Source: Prevotellaceae bacterium
GTDB taxonomy: Bacteria > Bacteroidota > Bacteroidia > Bacteroidales > UBA932
Direction of reading: 5' to 3'
DNA length: 13,059 nt
Assembly (NCBI GenBank): GCA_031287815.1
Contig: JAITSM010000107.1
Location: 1-13,059, forward strand
Below the pieces are notes generated by a model. It saw only the letters and a program-made list of their open reading frames with translations. It was not told where the DNA came from and searched no databases. Positions 6,494 to 12,532 of this stretch are shown here, piece after piece. Made by a program: the position numbers and the translations under genes. The first letter of the stretch is position 1, and each line of letters begins with the position of its first letter.

Positions 6494-7156
6494 TTAGTCG
6501 TTTATACAGGCACGTACAACTTGTTTTAGATAGGCTTTTATGTTTTGCCAATCAAAATTTTCTCCGGTTGCTAATCGCGGGTTCGCAGAGGTATCGGCCA
6601 GGTCGATATTGTACAGGAAATTTTTTAACACATCAAAAAAGTTGCTTTTACCCTCCCGCTGTTCAAAGAAAGAAAATATTTTACGTAACGAAAATATATT
6701 TTTTCGCACCAACGTGTAAAGGTCGAAGAAGTCTTTTTTATCGCGTCTTGGCGCATATCCCGCCACAGCGTCCAATTTCAGGGCGGCAATGTCTTGCAGA
6801 GAGAACATCCGTATGCCGTCTTGCACATCAATTGGCGCGATTAGAGGTGTCTCATCAAGAATAAAATCTACTTTGAACGTTTGATTAACGATAAATACCG
6901 AACGCAAAGGATCATTTATCCGGTGTTCACACTTCGTCATTTTCTTTATTTCCCGCTCAACAGATGTTCGCAAAACCCCACCATACATAAAATCAATATC
7001 GGTGGTCCATAAGTCCAAGTCTTCCGAACAACGATGCGCTAAACGCAACGCCAATGCCGTACCCGCAGTAAGTGCGAAAGAATTGAACAGCTGTTTTTGC
7101 ATCAGGGATTCCAATAACGCAAAGGCTTCGGAGGTAATTGTTTCTTTGTATAACAT
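6494..7156 (-). CDS. AbiEii/AbiGii-family nucleotidyltransferase, putative toxin
   Basis: This 220-residue protein is a nucleotidyltransferase of the AbiEii/AbiGii family. Family members act as toxins of type IV toxin-antitoxin and abortive-infection systems, and related MenT enzymes add nucleotides to tRNA. Motif I is LTAGTALALRLAHR (29-42), with Ala-Gly-Thr where Gly-Gly-Thr/Ser is usual. The metal-binding SEDLDLW (44-50) carries Asp46 and Asp48. A third acidic residue is Asp97 in FKVDFIL. The later motifs IAALKLDAVAGY (123-134) and RRDKKDFFDLY (137-147) are intact, so the protein is probably active. The start overlaps the end of the DUF6922 gene by 55 nt in another frame. The module is AT-rich: one 60-nt line (6661-6720) has 16 G/C by hand count, against 31 in an argD line. 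That suggests transfer from elsewhere. No transposase is adjacent. Confidence 0.85.
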   Translation of the reverse strand: MLYKETITSEAFALLESLMQKQLFNSFALTAGTALALRLAHRCSEDLDLWTTDIDFMYGGVLRTSVEREIKKMTKCEHRINDPLRSVFIVNQTFKVDFILDETPLIAPIDVQDGIRMFSLQDIAALKLDAVAGYAPRRDKKDFFDLYTLVRKNIFSLRKIFSFFEQREGKSNFFDVLKNFLYNIDLADTSANPRLATGENFDWQNIKAYLKQVVRACIND

Positions 7157-7419
7157 GCAAATTGCGATTTGTCCACTTCAAAGTAAAAGCTCAGGAAATG
7201 TATATCACGCGCACTTAAACGGGCGCTTCTCAAGACAATACTTTTTACGGTTTCTTTTCCGTAAAATACAAGCAGGCGCTTAAAGTCGTCGAGCGTACCC
7301 ATTTCTACCACACGTGCCACCACCCATTCGACATTAGGCTTTCCCGCCACGTTGTCTACGTCCCAAAACAAGGCAGGAGAAAACGGCGAAAACGCTTCTT
7401 TATGTTGTTTATCGGACAT
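7102..7419 (-). CDS. DUF6922-like small protein, putative antitoxin partner
   Basis: This 105-residue protein resembles the small Bacteroidota DUF6922 family. The pattern LFWDVDN (17-23) opens the domain. It is followed by ARVVEMGTLDDFKRLLVFYG and a helix pair VKSIVLRSARLSARDIHFL that could be helix-turn-helix-like. The family-type ending CYTKKQLPPKPLRYWNP closes the protein. That ending supports the full reading frame and so the 55-nt overlap with the downstream AbiEii gene. As the upstream member of a tight pair with an AbiEii-type nucleotidyltransferase, it sits where an antitoxin normally would. It does not look like the classical AbiEi antitoxin, which is a larger winged-helix protein. 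A TAnnTTTG box lies about 30 nt upstream. Its antitoxin role is inferred from position only. Confidence 0.65.
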   Translation of the reverse strand: MSDKQHKEAFSPFSPALFWDVDNVAGKPNVEWVVARVVEMGTLDDFKRLLVFYGKETVKSIVLRSARLSARDIHFLSFYFEVDKSQFACYTKKQLPPKPLRYWNP

Positions 7420-7448
7420 TATATTAGTGTTAAAGCCATCACGATGTG

Positions 7449-7456
7449 CAAAGGTA
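7449..7456 (-). promoter_or_regulatory. -7 box upstream of the DUF6922/AbiEii pair
   Basis: The minus strand reads TACCTTTG, fitting TAnnTTTG, 29 nt before the DUF6922 start and within the 82-bp gap after argD. No TTTG -33 box is found at the usual spacing. If active, this promoter would drive the putative toxin-antitoxin pair and argF' independently of argD. Confidence 0.5.
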
Positions 7457-7501
7457 CAAAATAATAAACTTTATATATTGGCGCAACCGGTATGGTGTTT
7501 T

Positions 7502-8650
7502 TCAGCATCTGGAGGAATCATTTTCCGTTGTCGACAAATTGTCGACCGCCTGCACAAACCGCTGCAACTCTTCTTTCGTAACCGTCAGCGGGGGCAGCAA
7601 CCGTATTACACTGGCGCCCGCCGAGCCGGTAAAGATGTGGCGCTCGCTCAGGAGTTGGGAACGGATGGCGGCATGTTCCAGCTGCAGTTCGATACCTATC
7701 ATCAGCCCGCGCCCGCGTACTTCGCGAATGACCGTCGCGCCTTTTAACGCTTGGAGTACGTATTCGCCCAAGCCCGCCGCTTTGCTCATCAGCTCTTCCT
7801 GTTCGATGACCTCCAGCACCGCAATAGCTGCTGCGCACGCCAGCGGGTTGCCGCCAAACGTGCTGCCCAACATTCCCTTCGTTGCCTTGATAGACGGGGC
7901 TATCAGCACGCCGCCAATGGGAAAGCCGTTGCCCATGCCTTTGGCTACAGTAATAAAATCGGGCTCGATGCCGGCGTATTGGTGGGCGAAAAATTGGCCG
8001 GTGCGCCCGTAGCCGCTCTGCACTTCGTCTAAAATCAATGCGGCGTGATGCTTTGTACTCAATGCCCGCAGGTCTTTCAGGAAATCGCCGGACGGCAGGA
8101 TAATGCCGGCGACGCCCTGTATCCCTTCAATGATCACGCCTGCATAATCGCCTCTGTGGAGTTCCTGTTCCACAGCGGCGCTATCGTTGAGCGGCAGGAA
8201 AGTAATATTTTCCGTACGGTTGAACGGCGCCACTATCGCCGGGTTGTCGGTAGCGGCGACGGCGCCCGACGTGCGGCCGTGAAACGCGCCGTGAAAGGCG
8301 ATAAACTTTTTCTTTCCGGTGTGGAACGATGCGGCTTTTAACGCATTTTCGTTGGCTTCTGCGCCGGAATTGCACAAGAACAGCGCATAATGCGGGTAGC
8401 CGCTTAATGCGCCCAGCTTTTCGGCCAACCGGTTGCGCAGCGAACACTGCACGGCATTGGAATAAAACGCCAGTGCCTGTAATTGCTGCGTGATAGCCGC
8501 CACATAATGCGGATGCGCATGGCCAATACTTATCACCGCATGCCCGCCGTACAGGTCGAGGTATTCCACCCCGTGTTTGTCCCATAGCTTGCATCCCAAG
8601 CCCTTCACCGGCTCAATGCTCCATTGGTTATATACGTCAAAAGTAGTCAT
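7502..8650 (-). CDS. argD: Acetylornithine/succinylornithine aminotransferase
   Basis: This class III PLP aminotransferase interconverts N-acyl-glutamate semialdehyde and N2-acylornithine, using glutamate as amino donor, in arginine biosynthesis. The length of 382 residues is normal. CNSGAEANENALKAA (93-107) binds the PLP phosphate. ILDEVQSGYGRTG (206-218) holds the Asp that contacts the PLP ring. Lys237 in ITVAKGMGNGFPIG is the Schiff-base lysine. STFGGNPLACAAA and the C-terminal VIRLLPPLTVTKEEL are also typical. Because the gene two places downstream encodes a succinylornithine-type carbamoyltransferase, the natural substrate is probably the succinyl form; the sequence alone does not decide this. 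The upstream gap of 76 bp to the ABC ATPase gene carries repeat sequence and no TAnnTTTG box. Confidence 0.93.
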   Translation of the reverse strand: MTTFDVYNQWSIEPVKGLGCKLWDKHGVEYLDLYGGHAVISIGHAHPHYVAAITQQLQALAFYSNAVQCSLRNRLAEKLGALSGYPHYALFLCNSGAEANENALKAASFHTGKKKFIAFHGAFHGRTSGAVAATDNPAIVAPFNRTENITFLPLNDSAAVEQELHRGDYAGVIIEGIQGVAGIILPSGDFLKDLRALSTKHHAALILDEVQSGYGRTGQFFAHQYAGIEPDFITVAKGMGNGFPIGGVLIAPSIKATKGMLGSTFGGNPLACAAAIAVLEVIEQEELMSKAAGLGEYVLQALKGATVIREVRGRGLMIGIELQLEHAAIRSQLLSERHIFTGSAGASVIRLLPPLTVTKEELQRFVQAVDNLSTTENDSSRC

Positions 8651-8670
8651 TAGTCGTGAGTGGTTAGTTT

Positions 8671-8717
8671 AAGGTTTAAGGTTGCTGGCGCCAGAGCTCA
8701 GTAGGCCGTCATTCATA
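8671..8717. repeat. Intergenic repeat: GGCGCC palindrome unit plus CAGTAGGC unit
   Basis: Bases 8671-8694 match 567-590 in the nrdJ-ispE spacer at 20 of 24 positions, including an identical 12-mer TGCTGGCGCCAG. Bases 8699-8717 (CAGTAGGCCGTCATTCATA) match 12142-12160 with one difference. Two repeat families are thus joined in the 76-bp gap between argD and the ABC ATPase gene. Confidence 0.6.
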
Positions 8718-8726
8718 CTTCAATCC

Positions 8727-9764
8727 TCATACTTTCTGCGTGGCCGGCGGATGTTTGATGATATACATGCCCAGTTCATAAAAAGAGGCGAACTGGCGCT
8801 CTTTTCCGGCATATAGGTAGGTAATGGACAATTCTGTTTTTTTCATATTCAGGGTAATTTTCGGGAGGTCTTCGTGCGGAATACGGGGATTCAAGATGCA
8901 ATGGTAGCCCCACCGCGCCAACGCTTGCCGTATTCGTTGCGGGTCGTTCTTTGTATGCACGGCTATTTCGCCATAGATAATATTTTTAGGCCGGATGTCG
9001 CCGGTGAAGGTGTTATATTCTACATTCGTGCTGTTGAATAATTCTTTAATCGACCGTTGAATGTCATGGTCTTCGGGAGCGCCTTCGTGAACGCCGGTCG
9101 AAGTTATCAGCCATAATTTGTCGGCGGTGCGGGTGGCGAGTGAAATATCATGCGTTGAATAAATGATTGTCTTTTGCTGGTTGTGCGCCAGCCGCTGCAA
9201 TAATGCCAGCGTTTCATATTTATGGGGCATATCCAGGTAGGCGGTGGGCTCGTCGAAGAGCACGATGGGGGTGTTTTGCACTAAGGTGCGGGCAATCATT
9301 ACCCGCTGGCGTTCGCCGTCGCTTAACGTGTTTACATTGCGCCACGCCATAGCGCGCAAGCCCACCAGTTCCAATGCCTCCAGCACCTGGTACTTGTCTT
9401 CTTCGCTCAATCGCCCCATTCGCCCGGTGTACGGATAGTGTCCCATAGCCGCCAAATCAAAGACTTTTAAATAGGGGACATTTACCGGCTCGGTGGAGAC
9501 GAAGCTGATGGTTTTGGCTAATTCGTTGCGCGAGTAATCGAAGAGCGGCTTCCCGCACAGGATTATTTTTCCGTCAATAGGTTTTTGCAAGCCGGCAATG
9601 GTGCGCAGCAAAGTGCTCTTTCCCGCGCCGTTCAAGCCGACCAGCGCCAACAGTTCGCTGCCGGCGGTAGAAAGGTGCATGGGGCGGGTGATGGCGCCGC
9701 TGTAACCGCTTGAACGCCGCCGGTAGCCAATCATCAAATCCTGTATGTCAATTGATTTTTTCAT
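8727..9764 (-). CDS. FecE/BtuD-type ABC transporter ATP-binding protein with C-terminal extension
   Basis: This is the ATPase of an importer for iron-siderophore, heme or cobalamin. It works on the cytoplasmic face with the permease encoded just upstream. Walker A is GLNGAGKST (43-51), the ABC signature is LSDGERQR (147-154), Walker B is IVLFDEPT (167-174), and the switch His is His205 in STHD. Where a Q-loop Gln is normally found, the sequence reads ISFVSTEP (86-93), with no Gln. About 90 residues after position 250 form an extra C-terminal domain not present in ordinary FecE or BtuD. The start codon shares one base with the permease stop (TGATG), so translation is coupled. No substrate-binding protein or TonB receptor gene is in the window, so the cargo is not determined. 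Confidence 0.88.
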   Translation of the reverse strand: MKKSIDIQDLMIGYRRRSSGYSGAITRPMHLSTAGSELLALVGLNGAGKSTLLRTIAGLQKPIDGKIILCGKPLFDYSRNELAKTISFVSTEPVNVPYLKVFDLAAMGHYPYTGRMGRLSEEDKYQVLEALELVGLRAMAWRNVNTLSDGERQRVMIARTLVQNTPIVLFDEPTAYLDMPHKYETLALLQRLAHNQQKTIIYSTHDISLATRTADKLWLITSTGVHEGAPEDHDIQRSIKELFNSTNVEYNTFTGDIRPKNIIYGEIAVHTKNDPQRIRQALARWGYHCILNPRIPHEDLPKITLNMKKTELSITYLYAGKERQFASFYELGMYIIKHPPATQKV

Positions 9765-10795
9765 CAGTAATTACGATGGTTGCGGAAAATGATAACTAAA
9801 ACCACAGGAATACCCATAAGGGCGGTAACGGTATTGAGCGGTAAAATGCTGCTACTGCCGGGCAACTGCGAAATCACATCGCACAGCAGCATCATGCTCG
9901 TACCCATCAATACGGATGCGGGAATCAGGACGCTATGGTTGGCGTTGCGGAACGTCATGCGTGCTATATGCGGGACGGCAATCCCGACAAAGCCGATAGG
10001 CCCGCAGAAAGCGGTAACCGTGCCGGCGAGCAGTCCCGCGCTGATGAAAATGACCGATCGGGCGCGGTTTACATTCATCCCGATACTCTGGGCGTACGTG
10101 TCGCCGAGCAACAGGGCATTCAGGTTTTTGATAGAAACAATAGCCAGCAACAATCCTGTGAATACGGCGATGACCAATAACGACAACTGTTGCGGCGATA
10201 CATTACTGAAACTGCCCATCGTCCACAGGACATACGTTTTCAGGGCGGAGGCGGAACTGAAATATTGCAGCACCCCCACCACTGCCGAAGCTGCGCCGCC
10301 AATCATTATCCCGAAAATTAAAATGGTCATGCTATTGCGCAGGCGTATGGACGCCGACAGGATACATCCTAAAATAATCATGGCGCCTGTCCAGCCGGCC
10401 GCTGCCACGCCGAAATCTTTCAGCCAAAGCAGGACGCCCGATACCGCCAGCGAGCCTGTCCCCAAGACAAACAATGCTACCCCCAAACCCGCGCCGGAAC
10501 TGATGCCCAAGACATAGGGGTCGGCTAACGGATTGCGGAAAACCGTTTGCATTTGCAGGCCGCTTACCGCTAAAGCCATTCCCACTAACGTAGCCACGAT
10601 AGCTTTCGGAAGGCGGAAGTATAAAATTATTTGCTCGGCTGTGGCCGGCGAAAATTCGTTTCCGCTGAGGGCCATCCATACTTCCTTTGCAGGAATAGTT
10701 ACCGACCCTAAAAAGATATCAGCAAAAAACAAAATAATGGACAGTAATGTTAGCGCTGCAAAAAGTAATATGTATTTTTTTGTAGGTTTTTTCAT
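9764..10795 (-). CDS. FecCD/BtuC-family ABC transporter permease
   Basis: This is the membrane subunit of an iron-siderophore, heme or vitamin B12 importer. From the chosen start (MKKPTKKYILLF) it has 343 residues and about ten hydrophobic helices, as usual for FecCD. NPLADPYVLGISSGAG (88-103) and GPIGFVGIAVPHIAR (265-279) are the family's signature regions, the second being close to the ATPase coupling segment. The C-terminal ILPLNTVTALMGIPVV also fits. An in-frame ATG exists at 10816, but it lies upstream of the -7 box at 10806-10813, so the start at 10795 is preferred. It forms a coupled pair with the ATPase gene. The cargo cannot be read from the sequence. Confidence 0.9.
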   Translation of the reverse strand: MKKPTKKYILLFAALTLLSIILFFADIFLGSVTIPAKEVWMALSGNEFSPATAEQIILYFRLPKAIVATLVGMALAVSGLQMQTVFRNPLADPYVLGISSGAGLGVALFVLGTGSLAVSGVLLWLKDFGVAAAGWTGAMIILGCILSASIRLRNSMTILIFGIMIGGAASAVVGVLQYFSSASALKTYVLWTMGSFSNVSPQQLSLLVIAVFTGLLLAIVSIKNLNALLLGDTYAQSIGMNVNRARSVIFISAGLLAGTVTAFCGPIGFVGIAVPHIARMTFRNANHSVLIPASVLMGTSMMLLCDVISQLPGSSSILPLNTVTALMGIPVVLVIIFRNHRNY

Positions 10796-10805
10796 AACGC
10801 GAGTG

Positions 10806-10813
10806 CAAAGATA
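10806..10813 (-). promoter_or_regulatory. -7 box for the permease-ATPase operon
   Basis: The minus strand reads TATCTTTG, a perfect TAnnTTTG match, ten bases before the ATG at 10795. A transcript starting some 5-8 nt after the box would have almost no leader. No TTTG is found at -33 spacing. The box also argues against the upstream in-frame ATG at 10816. Confidence 0.55.
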
Positions 10814-10841
10814 CAAAATTTAGTCATAAGTTTATTTTGTT

Positions 10842-10849
10842 TAAATTTG
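10842..10849 (+). promoter_or_regulatory. -7 box for the LolC/E-like permease gene
   Basis: TAAATTTG matches TAnnTTTG and ends six bases before the ATG at 10856. It is divergent from the box at 10806-10813, 28 nt away. The very short gap would give a leaderless or near-leaderless transcript. No -33 TTTG is visible at normal spacing. Confidence 0.4.
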
Positions 10850-10855
10850 CAAAAG

Positions 10856-12100
10856 ATGAACACTAATTTATATATAGCGCGGCATATTACTACCGGCCGC
10901 ACTTCCGGCACGCGCCTTTCGCGGCTTATGGTGCGCATTGCTACCGCCAGCGTGGCGGTGGGCGTGGCAGTGATGATGGTGGCGGTGGCCGTCGTAACCG
11001 GCTTTAAAAATGAAATCAGCCACAAAGCCGTCGGGTTCCAGGGGCATCTAACCTTGACGAATTATGATTTTAACCGGTCGTTCGAAACAACGCCGGTCAA
11101 TATTGAAGACGCGTTTATTCCGTCGGTACTGGCGATGGAAGGCGTTACGCATGCGCAAATATATGCAACGAAGGGCGGCATCATCAAAACCGCCGGCGCC
11201 ATACAGGGGGCGGTGCTCAAAGGCATTTCCACTGATTTCGACTGGGCGTTTTTCCGCTCGGCGCTGGTGGAGGGCGATATTTTTACCGTGTCCGACACGG
11301 CGGTTACCAATGCCGTAGTGCTGTCGAAACGGCTGGCGGCATTACTGGAAATGAAGGTGGGCGATGCTTTTGAAATGTATTTCATTCAAGACCCGCCGCG
11401 TGTGCGCAGGTTCACCATTGCCGGGCTGTATGATGCGCAGCTGGAGGAGGTGGACAAGGTGGTTATTCTTTGTGACCTCGCGCACATCCGGCGGCTCAAT
11501 GGGTGGAAGGAAAACCAAATTACCGGCGTGGAAATTTTCATCAAGGACTTGAAGCGCATGGACGCTATCGCCGAACAGGTAAACGAGATGGCGGCCTACC
11601 ACATTACCGGCGACGGCCACCGGTTGCGCGTCCGCACGGTGCGCGACTATTTTTCCAATCTCTTCGACTGGTTGTCGCTACTGGATTTGAACGTGGTGGT
11701 CATCCTTACGCTGATGGTTATTGTGGCCGGCTTTAATATGATTTCCGGATTGCTGATTTTGCTGTTTGAGAAAACCGGCATGATTGGTTTGCTCAAGGCG
11801 TTGGGAATGCAGAACGCCGATGTGCAAAAAGTATTCCTTTACCGTGCGGCGTTTATTTTGGCAAAAGGGCTGCTCTGGGGAAATGTGGCGGGCATTGGCA
11901 TTTGCCTGCTGCAACGGTATTCCGGCATTGTTACGCTCAATCCCGAGAATTATTTTGTTTCGGTCGCGCCTGTAGAGTTGCATTTCCTGCACATTCTTGC
12001 CATAACTGTTTTTACGTTTGCCGGCATCATGTTGATGTTAGCCCTTCCGGCGTTGTTCATCACGCGCATCAGCTCCGAAAAGACAATGAGGATGCAATAG
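10856..12100 (+). CDS. LolC/LolE-like FtsX-family ABC transporter permease
   Basis: This 414-residue inner-membrane protein resembles the LolC/E permeases that, with LolD, extract lipoproteins from the inner membrane. Related FtsX/MacB permeases serve other purposes. The N-terminus (LYIARHITTG, then a helix at about 26-48 ending VAVVTGFKNEI) is the LolC/E pattern. A large periplasmic domain follows, to roughly residue 275. Three C-terminal helices follow: WLSLLDLNVVVILTLMVIVA continuing to FNMISGLLILL, a second near residues 330-345, and a third near 380-405. The region EKTGMIGLLKALGMQNADVQKVF is the conserved cytoplasmic loop. ATG at 10856 is chosen over an in-frame TTG nine bases upstream, which overlaps the -7 box. 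No ATPase partner is adjacent; Bacteroidota often encode it elsewhere. Confidence 0.85.
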   Translation: MNTNLYIARHITTGRTSGTRLSRLMVRIATASVAVGVAVMMVAVAVVTGFKNEISHKAVGFQGHLTLTNYDFNRSFETTPVNIEDAFIPSVLAMEGVTHAQIYATKGGIIKTAGAIQGAVLKGISTDFDWAFFRSALVEGDIFTVSDTAVTNAVVLSKRLAALLEMKVGDAFEMYFIQDPPRVRRFTIAGLYDAQLEEVDKVVILCDLAHIRRLNGWKENQITGVEIFIKDLKRMDAIAEQVNEMAAYHITGDGHRLRVRTVRDYFSNLFDWLSLLDLNVVVILTLMVIVAGFNMISGLLILLFEKTGMIGLLKALGMQNADVQKVFLYRAAFILAKGLLWGNVAGIGICLLQRYSGIVTLNPENYFVSVAPVELHFLHILAITVFTFAGIMLMLALPALFITRISSEKTMRMQ

Positions 12101-12108
12101 GGAATTTT

Positions 12109-12160
12109 CAGTAGGCAGTGGCAGTAGACAGTTATCAGTAGCAGTAGGCAGTCATTCATA
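12109..12160. repeat. Three CAGTAG(G/A)CAGT units and a shared tail
   Basis: Units lie at 12109-12119, 12122-12132 and 12142-12152; the first and third are identical and the middle one has one change. The last unit continues as GTCATTCATA, which also follows the related unit at 8699-8717. The array begins eight bases after the stop codon of the LolC/E-like gene. Confidence 0.65.
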
Positions 12161-12184
12161 ATTAAAATACATTCTCCATTCAAT

Positions 12185-12389
12185 AAGCCCGTAGGGCTTG
12201 CATTTTCATAACCCCACGCAAGTGGAGCGTAGCGTAACGCAGCATGGGGCAACAGGGCGCTCTCTGCCCCTCGCGCGGAGCACCGGCTTTCCGCTATGCA
12301 CGGACAGTGCGCCGCGCGAAAGGCAGGGGGGCGTACCGCAGGCTGCGCTGCGCTTGCCTGCGGTTATGCATATTTCGCCCCTTCGGGGC
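12185..12389. repeat. GC-rich multi-hairpin intergenic element
   Basis: About 200 bp of non-coding DNA holds a series of inverted repeats. These are AAGCCC/GGGCTT (12185-12199), CCCCACGC/GCATGGGG (12212-12219 with 12242-12249, one G-T pair) and a 20-bp arm pair at 12264-12283 and 12307-12326 that pairs at 17 of 20 positions. Further in are ACCGCAGG/CCTGCGGT (12335-12342 with 12357-12364) and GCCCC/GGGGC (12377-12389). The last hairpin is followed ten bases later by a T-run (12401-12406) and could end transcription from the LolC/E-like gene. Short open frames inside show no protein-like pattern. I suspect a dispersed Bacteroidota repeat. The rest of the 12101-12532 gap (12407-12532) is AT-rich with nothing recognisable. 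Confidence 0.55.
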
Positions 12390-12532
12390 TACGGAGATTG
12401 TTTTTTGGGAAATTAGTTTTTCTAAATTTAAAGATTCCTTCAAGATTGCGCGGTGAAAGCCTAATGAAGACAACCCATGTAGTGGTTAAGCGCTATTTGT
12501 TTTAACACTTTATTAGTGGTTTTATTAAATAC

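Noticed and set aside
6492..7428. TATTAGT direct repeats (6492-6498 and 7422-7428) as target-site duplications around the toxin-antitoxin pair
   Set aside because: Seven bases in AT-rich DNA is easily chance, and there is no transposase, integrase or terminal inverted repeat.
9780..10517. Plus-strand open frame (245 codons) opposite the FecCD permease
   Set aside because: It is the antisense image of a membrane protein gene; the permease signatures on the minus strand are clear.
10796..10816. Seven extra N-terminal codons for the permease (ATG at 10816)
   Set aside because: This start lies upstream of and partly within the putative -7 box, and the added residues are not typical of the family.
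10847..10855. TTG start for the LolC/E-like gene
   Set aside because: The TTG is part of the TAAATTTG box, and an ATG follows three codons later at the family's normal N-terminus.
12109..12160. CRISPR-like array
   Set aside because: The units are only 11 bp with spacers of 2 and 9 bp, and no cas genes are present.
12198..12505. Three short overlapping open frames in the repeat-rich gap
   Set aside because: They lie within the multi-hairpin element in different frames, and their translations look like random repeat sequence with no start signals.
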